In this document: in pieces, positions 54,776-59,179 of the stretch
Layout: every line of letters begins with the position of its first letter
Position numbering within the stretch: the first letter of the stretch is position 1
Origin: Verrucomicrobiota bacterium
GTDB lineage: Bacteria; Verrucomicrobiota; Verrucomicrobiia; Opitutales; Opitutaceae
DNA length: 59,179 bases
Assembly: GCA_016222805.1 (NCBI GenBank)
Contig: JACRQG010000019.1
Coordinates: 1-59,179, forward strand
Reading direction: 5' to 3'
Program-made: the position numbers and the translations under genes
Notes under the pieces: generated by a model
The model's input: the letters and a program-made list of their open reading frames with translations, nothing else
What the model was told of the DNA's origin: nothing
Databases searched by the model: none

Positions 54776-56701
54776 TCAGCGGCCCTCGATGAGTTTGCGG
54801 TTCAACTCCGCCATGTAGGCCGGCTCCACCTTGACCACCTTGCGATCGTAGGTCACGAGGCCGTTCACCTCGCCCTCCACGTCGCTGGTCTGGGTGTACA
54901 CCGCCGCCGAGAGGCCGCGGTCCTTCATCGCGATCACGGCTTCAATCTTCTTCCGGAAGGCCGCGAGGAAGGTCTCCTTTGACTGGTAAGTCTGGTAGCC
55001 CCAGTTGCGCATCTCGGGGTTCCAGAGGTGTCCGGTCAGCGGCCAGCCCACGCCGCCATATTCGCCCAGGACGATCGCCCGGCGCGGGTCCGGGTCGGCC
55101 GGCAGCGGCACCTCCTCATACGTGTGCTTCGACGCGAGGTCGCCGCCCCCGCGGTCCAGCCAGCCCGTGGAACCGATCACGAGGCGGCTGGCATCGACCG
55201 ACTTCACCCACGAGGTGAGCGCCGCCGTCTCGTACTGTCCCCAGCCTTCGTTGTGCACCACCCAGGTCACGATGCTCGGGTGGTTGTGCAGCTGGCCCAG
55301 CATCCGCCGCAGTTCCAGTTCGTGCTGCTCCCGGCTGGTGGACAGTCGCACCGCCTCGCCTTCGTCCGCCCGCTGCGTGCGCAGGGCCTGGTTGAATCCG
55401 CTCGGCATGTCCTGCCAGATCAGGACGCCCAGCCGGTCGCAGTGGTAGTAGTAACGGCGCGGCTCCACCTTGATGTGCTTGCGCAGCATGTTGAAGCCCG
55501 CGTTCCGCAGGTACTCGAGCTCCCAGATCATGGCGGCATCGCTGGGCGGGGTCAGCAGGCCGTCCGGCCACCAACCCTGGTCCAGGGTCCCGTGCTGGAA
55601 CACCGCCTTGCCATTCAACAGAATCGCCGGCTGCCCCGCCACCGGACCGGCGCCAATGGAGATCTTCCGCATGGCGAAGTACGAACGGACCACATCGAGC
55701 GGGGCGCCGGTCACCTCGGCCCGCGCATAGGCCTGACGCTCGGTTGCGCCGAAGCGCTTCAACGGCGGCCGCTTTCCTTTGACCGGGGCAAATGGCTCGG
55801 CGGGCTTCACCCGCACCAGTTCCGCCTTCAGGTCGTAGAGAAACGGCGTCTCCGGCGACCAGACGCGCGGCTCCGCGATGCCGAGCTGGGCCGTCCGGTT
55901 GATCCGCACGATCGTGGAAGCCACGACCTTTCCCTCTGCGCTCGCGGTCAGGCGCACGCCAAGGGAGTCATCCTCCACCGCAGCGTCGACCAGCGCGTCC
56001 ACCACGATCTTCTTCTGGTCAAGGTCGGGGGTCACTCGCAGCTCCGCCAGCCGGCGCTCCCGCGGCACCGGCTCCAGCCAGACGGTCTGCCAGATACCGG
56101 ACACCGGCGTGTACCAGATGCCGCGCGGGTCGAGGATCTGCTTGCCCCGCGGCTGCTCGCCGGCCGAGGTCGGATCCCAGACCGAGAGGGCCAGTTCGTT
56201 CGCGCCATCCCGCAGATAGTCGGTGAGATCAAACGAGAACGCCGTCGAGCCGCCGGCGTGACTGCCCACGAGGGCGCCGTTGAGCCAGACCGTCGCCTCG
56301 TAGTCGACCGCCTCGAAATGCAGGAGCACGCGTTCGCCCTTCCACGCCGCGGGCACGGTAAAGGCGCGCCGGTACCAGAGGCGGTCCCCCGGCGTGACGG
56401 GTTTGCCCACGCCTGACAGCGTCGATTCCACGCAGAACGGCACCAGAATCCGGCCATCGTACCTCTGCGGCGCCGCGTCGGTCCGCGGTCGCACGGCGTA
56501 GTCCCACAGGCCGTTGAGCGAGAGCCACCGTTCGCGCACGAAGTTGGGACGCGGATACTCGGTCCAGGCGTTTTCGACGGTCACCTTTTCCCCCCAGGGG
56601 GTCATCATTTTGCCGGCGACCGGTTTCCACTCGGCCGCCCTTGCCAGGGATGTGGCCGCGAGACAACCGGCCACCAGGAGAGAACAATGCAGGGTTTTCA
56701 T
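54776..56701 (-). CDS. secreted glycoside hydrolase family 2 enzyme
   Basis: A 641-aa exported protein from the ATG at 56701 (signal MKTLHCSLLVAGCLAATSLA). The GH2 sugar-binding domain (about 25-210) has NGLWDYAVRP, LWYRRAFTVPAAW and VWLNGALVGSHAGG. An Ig-like middle domain (about 215-370) precedes a TIM barrel. The acid/base Glu485 lies in VVHNEGWGQYE and the nucleophile Glu547 in VLGEYGGVGW. Specificity could be beta-galactosidase, beta-glucuronidase or related; sequence alone does not decide. It is the first gene of the minus-strand operon with two sulfatases, so the enzymes likely act in turn on a sulfated glycan. Confidence 0.88.
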   Translation of the reverse strand: MKTLHCSLLVAGCLAATSLARAAEWKPVAGKMMTPWGEKVTVENAWTEYPRPNFVRERWLSLNGLWDYAVRPRTDAAPQRYDGRILVPFCVESTLSGVGKPVTPGDRLWYRRAFTVPAAWKGERVLLHFEAVDYEATVWLNGALVGSHAGGSTAFSFDLTDYLRDGANELALSVWDPTSAGEQPRGKQILDPRGIWYTPVSGIWQTVWLEPVPRERRLAELRVTPDLDQKKIVVDALVDAAVEDDSLGVRLTASAEGKVVASTIVRINRTAQLGIAEPRVWSPETPFLYDLKAELVRVKPAEPFAPVKGKRPPLKRFGATERQAYARAEVTGAPLDVVRSYFAMRKISIGAGPVAGQPAILLNGKAVFQHGTLDQGWWPDGLLTPPSDAAMIWELEYLRNAGFNMLRKHIKVEPRRYYYHCDRLGVLIWQDMPSGFNQALRTQRADEGEAVRLSTSREQHELELRRMLGQLHNHPSIVTWVVHNEGWGQYETAALTSWVKSVDASRLVIGSTGWLDRGGGDLASKHTYEEVPLPADPDPRRAIVLGEYGGVGWPLTGHLWNPEMRNWGYQTYQSKETFLAAFRKKIEAVIAMKDRGLSAAVYTQTSDVEGEVNGLVTYDRKVVKVEPAYMAELNRKLIEGR

Positions 56702-56782
56702 CAAAAGGGGGAGACGGCCGGCCCAGGGTGTGGACGCAGCTTCACCGTTTAGCCGGAGGATCCGGTCGCAGGATTTCTTTCT

Positions 56783-56862
56783 GTGGGCGGGGCGACCACG
56801 CCCCGCACCTTTCGATTCGACACTCATCTCCCCGGCGGGACGAGGGCGTCCCGCCCACAGGA
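56783..56862. repeat. two adjacent GC-hairpin repeats
   Basis: GTGGGCGGGGCGACCACGCC at 56783-56802 and GGCGGGACGAGGGCGTCCCG at 56834-56853 are two diverged hairpins of family A. The second is a perfect 9-bp stem (GGCGGGACG/CGTCCCGCC) followed by CCACAGGAG. They lie in the 225-base gap upstream of the GH2 gene, which has no other feature. Confidence 0.6.
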
Positions 56863-56926
56863 GGCAAGCGGTGAGGAGGCAGCATAACGCGGTGAGGCAG
56901 GCCGCAGATTTTGGACCGACTTCACC

Positions 56927-58489
56927 TCACTTCACAAAGAGCTTCCCGTCGTCAGGCGACGAGGCAAAATACGCGAACGCGGCCTTTGCACCAGGATTAC
57001 CGGACACCACCACCCCGGCCCGTACGCCCCGGTCCCACGGGGGCAGAAAACTCCCGTCCGTCTCGCCGCCGAGTTCAATCCAGCCTCCGCGGGCGTCCTG
57101 GACCGCGAAGCGGAAGCGGTTGCCGTCGATGCTGGCGATCCGCAGCCGAATCGTCGCCCCCGCGGCGGCCGCCGCGTCCGCCACCGTGGCCTGTTCGCCC
57201 CGCCGCTGGCTTCGCACCTGCACCCGCTGGCCGTCCGTGACGAGGGACAGGGAGTTGGCGCGATCGCCATAAACGGCCAGTCCTCCCCAGACTCCCGCAC
57301 CCAGGCTCGCCCGCTCCACCGCCGTTTCAGCCACGAACGAGGGAACCGTGATCGACTGCGCGGCGGTTGCCGGTCCGTCTTCCACCGTCAGGGTCAGCGA
57401 ACCGCCCGCGAGCGTCGCGCGCGGTTTCCGGCCGATCGGCCACTGCCAGCCGGGAGCGAGCGACCCACCAGTGAACTCATCGCGGAACTGGCTCAAGTCC
57501 GTCTGGGCGGGAACCGGGCCGGGCGCCGCCGCCTGGGTCGTCGGGCCGCGCCCGCCATTGATCGACGGCCAGCCGTTTGCGCCGAACACGACCTCGTCGA
57601 GCAGCATCTGGCGCCCCGTGGCAACGAAGCCGTTGGCCGCGTACGCATGGTACAGCAGCCACCACCGTCCCGCCTTGTCCTCCACGAGGCTCCCGTGCCC
57701 CGGACAGCGCCACGTGGCATTATCCGCCAGAATCGGATTGGCCGGGCATTTCTCCCACGGCCCGAGCATGTCCTTCGCCCGCGCCACCCCGAGTGCGTAG
57801 TTGCAGTTCCGGCCACAGCAGGCCGCGCCGGAATAGAACAGGTAATAATAGCCGCCCTGGCGGACGACAAACGGTCCTTCCACGACCGCGCCCTCCCATG
57901 GCGAATCGTTGCGGAGAATCTCGCGCCGCTCCCCGACGAGCGCCAAGCCGTCGGCCCGGAGGCGCTGAATCCAGATCGGCGTGGGTTGCTTCCGGCTGTT
58001 GCCGTCCTCCTTCCACAGCAGCCAGCGCACGCCGTTGGCGTCGGTGAACGGCACCGGATCGATCGACCCCGCCTCCTGCGCGACCAGGACACCATGATCC
58101 TGATACGGTCCCTCCGGTCGATCGGCCGTCGCCACCGCCACGGCCAGCCGGTTGCTCGCCGCGTCCCGCGCCACGTAATAGGCGAAGAACTTTCCGCCAT
58201 CGGTCGCAATCTCGGGTGCCCAGAAGTTGGCCTTGGCCCAGCCGGGCAAGGCGTCGAAGACGTGGCCCTGCACCTCCCAGTTGACCAGGTCGCGGGAGTG
58301 CAGGATCGGGAAATGCGGCGCCCACTCCGACGAAGTTGCCATCGCCCAGTAGTCATCCCCCACGCGGATCATCGAGGGATCCGGATAGTCGCCGGCCCGG
58401 ACCGGATTGCGAAACGACGACGCGGCGACGACAGCCGTCGCGAGCGCCGGAAGAACGAGACCTGTAACCAACAAGGAGCGAAAGTGCAT
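56927..58489 (-). CDS. secreted GH43-type glycoside hydrolase
   Basis: A 520-aa protein with a signal peptide (LLVTGLVLPALATAVVAASS). The N-terminal five-bladed propeller (about 25-330) has the three catalytic residues: Asp37 in RAGDYPDPSM, Asp144 in GSIDPVPF and Glu204 in VVEGPFVV. The C-terminal part (about 355-520) is a beta-sandwich of the GH43 C-terminal type, with RDEFTGGSLAPGWQW and WIELGGETDGSF. The enzymes act as beta-xylosidases or alpha-L-arabinofuranosidases on arabinoxylan or arabinan. It lies 226 bp upstream of the GH2-sulfatase operon on the same strand; common regulation is likely but a separate promoter is possible. Confidence 0.88.
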   Translation of the reverse strand: MHFRSLLVTGLVLPALATAVVAASSFRNPVRAGDYPDPSMIRVGDDYWAMATSSEWAPHFPILHSRDLVNWEVQGHVFDALPGWAKANFWAPEIATDGGKFFAYYVARDAASNRLAVAVATADRPEGPYQDHGVLVAQEAGSIDPVPFTDANGVRWLLWKEDGNSRKQPTPIWIQRLRADGLALVGERREILRNDSPWEGAVVEGPFVVRQGGYYYLFYSGAACCGRNCNYALGVARAKDMLGPWEKCPANPILADNATWRCPGHGSLVEDKAGRWWLLYHAYAANGFVATGRQMLLDEVVFGANGWPSINGGRGPTTQAAAPGPVPAQTDLSQFRDEFTGGSLAPGWQWPIGRKPRATLAGGSLTLTVEDGPATAAQSITVPSFVAETAVERASLGAGVWGGLAVYGDRANSLSLVTDGQRVQVRSQRRGEQATVADAAAAAGATIRLRIASIDGNRFRFAVQDARGGWIELGGETDGSFLPPWDRGVRAGVVVSGNPGAKAAFAYFASSPDDGKLFVK

Positions 58490-58692
58490 GAAGGCAGGAC
58501 GATTGGTCTCTCAGCCAAACGCACCCGCGCACAGGGCGGAAGCAGAAACCCGTGGCCAGGAGAAGATCAACGCGCCCCGGTCGGTGCTCCACGGCCTGGG
58601 CCGCTGAGCCCAAAGGAGGGACGGGCTGGGTGCGCGTCGATGACCGCGTTTCGGCGCTGGGGCCAGGCGGGAGCCTCGCCGGTCTCACGCCG

Positions 58693-58711
58693 CGCGGGGC
58701 GGGGTCGCCCC
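58693..58711. repeat. GC-hairpin repeat interrupted by the IS element
   Basis: CGCGGGGCGGGGTCGCCCC begins as at 51623-51641 but breaks off after the first half of its right arm; the next bases, AATAGCGTCC, belong to the insertion sequence end. The remaining upstream gap to the GH43 start (58490-58692) shows nothing recognisable. Confidence 0.6.
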
Positions 58712-59179
58712 CAATAGCGTCCAATCAGAACCCATTCAACGTTAGCTGGTTCTGTGTATTGGAATCGGACTTGCTTGTATCAGGTTCGGCAAACAACTCA
58801 ACGATAGGTACGTTCTGAAACGCGTTCACGGAGAGGATTTGCAAAACCGCGGTCAGCGAACGGGTGAGCCCGAGTTGCTTGCGTGTGATCGCAACGGCGA
58901 GGTAGGTGCAGATCGCGGTCCAGAGCTGGACCCGCTCGGCTTTGGAGGTAGTGCCGTAAAAACTACGAATGCGCAGGTTCTGCTTCACCCAGCGAAAGAA
59001 GATCTCGATCTGCCAACGCTGTAGGTAGAGTTCGCTGATGGTCGCCGCTGGCAGCGTCCACTGGTTAGTCCAAAACGCCATGCGGCGCGAATGTTCGGCA
59101 TCGAAGTTCCCGACTCGGCGCATGCGCTCGGGCCAACTGCGTCGGGAATCACCACCGTTGAAGCGGATGGTTTGGTCGC
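58712..59179 (-). mobile_element. IS4-family insertion sequence, truncated by window end
   Basis: The element begins right beside the interrupted hairpin repeat and contains the 3' part of a transposase read on the minus strand. Base composition is clearly less GC-rich than in the host genes. The other end is outside the window, so terminal repeats and target duplication cannot be checked. Confidence 0.8.
58725..59179 (-). CDS. IS4-family transposase, 3' part only
   Basis: About 151 residues of the C-terminal part are seen; the reading frame stays open to the window edge (DQTIRFNGGDSRRSW runs into MRRVGNFDAEHS). The IS4 signature Y-x2-R-x3-E-x6-K is present in YLQRWQIEIFFRWVK, supplying the final catalytic Glu. 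RIRSFYGTTSKAERVQLWTA is typical of the group. The stop codon lies about 13 bp from the likely IS end. The N-terminal catalytic Asp residues lie outside the window. Confidence 0.9.
   Translation of the reverse strand, partial: DQTIRFNGGDSRRSWPERMRRVGNFDAEHSRRMAFWTNQWTLPAATISELYLQRWQIEIFFRWVKQNLRIRSFYGTTSKAERVQLWTAICTYLAVAITRKQLGLTRSLTAVLQILSVNAFQNVPIVELFAEPDTSKSDSNTQNQLTLNGF

Overview
The window is high-GC DNA, roughly two thirds G+C by eye, and reads as an accessory-plus-housekeeping stretch from a member of the Verrucomicrobiota, most likely Opitutaceae-like. The taxonomic pointers are the paired DUF1549/DUF1553 cytochrome and DUF1501 genes, several secreted sulfatases, DUF1080 and GH127 hydrolases, an NHL/Ig surface protein with a duplicated C-terminal module, and intergenic GC-rich hairpin repeats. 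This assignment is inference from gene content; no marker tree was run. The first bases are half of one dispersed hairpin repeat and the last bases lie inside an IS4-family element. That is what a contig bounded by repeats looks like.

Layout. 1-13.6 kb: an outer-membrane-type barrel protein, tRNA-Val, a large NHL/Ig protein, PolX with a PHP domain, a Tat-exported Rieske protein, RmuC, a polytopic membrane protein, a lower-GC YARHG protein and tRNA-Phe. 13.7-19.9 kb: a compact minus-strand run, ruvX-truA-comF-accD-folC-ggt, joining Holliday-junction/rRNA nuclease, tRNA modification, fatty-acid, folate and glutathione functions. 20-31 kb: MoeZ-like sulfur-transfer activation, a class IV aminotransferase, an AT-hook/HTH DNA-binding protein with an inverted repeat at its promoter, an SDR, an RbsD/FucU mutarotase, an HTH-MBL fusion, a beta-hydroxyacid dehydrogenase, a crystallin/DUF4214 protein, Der, an Lrp-aminotransferase pair and a lone receiver protein. 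31-32.4 kb: Ffh.

32.5-58.5 kb is largely catabolic: GH127, DUF1080, a two-gene coiled-coil/membrane pair of unknown function, the DUF1549/DUF1553-DUF1501 pair, a lysozyme-fold protein, a SNF2 ATPase, an FAH-family enzyme, a secreted beta-helix protein, a cytochrome c/beta-propeller gene broken by a frameshift, a YjhG-type sugar-acid dehydratase, two sulfatases, a GH2 and a GH43. Together the GH127/GH43/GH2/sulfatase enzymes would strip side chains, including arabinose- or xylose-like sugars and sulfate, from a plant or algal polysaccharide. The YjhG-type dehydratase and the FAH-family enzyme fit non-phosphorylative pentonate breakdown. That link is inferred from family membership and proximity.

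The most unusual observations are an AccD in which all four zinc-ribbon cysteines are replaced, a SNF2 ATPase lacking about 40 residues of its second RecA lobe, a signal peptide frame-separated from its cytochrome, an AT-hook/HTH protein facing a 12/13-bp inverted repeat, an undescribed overlapping coiled-coil membrane gene pair, and a family of GC hairpin repeats, one of which abuts the IS end. I found no CRISPR array, rRNA, prophage or recognised defence island.
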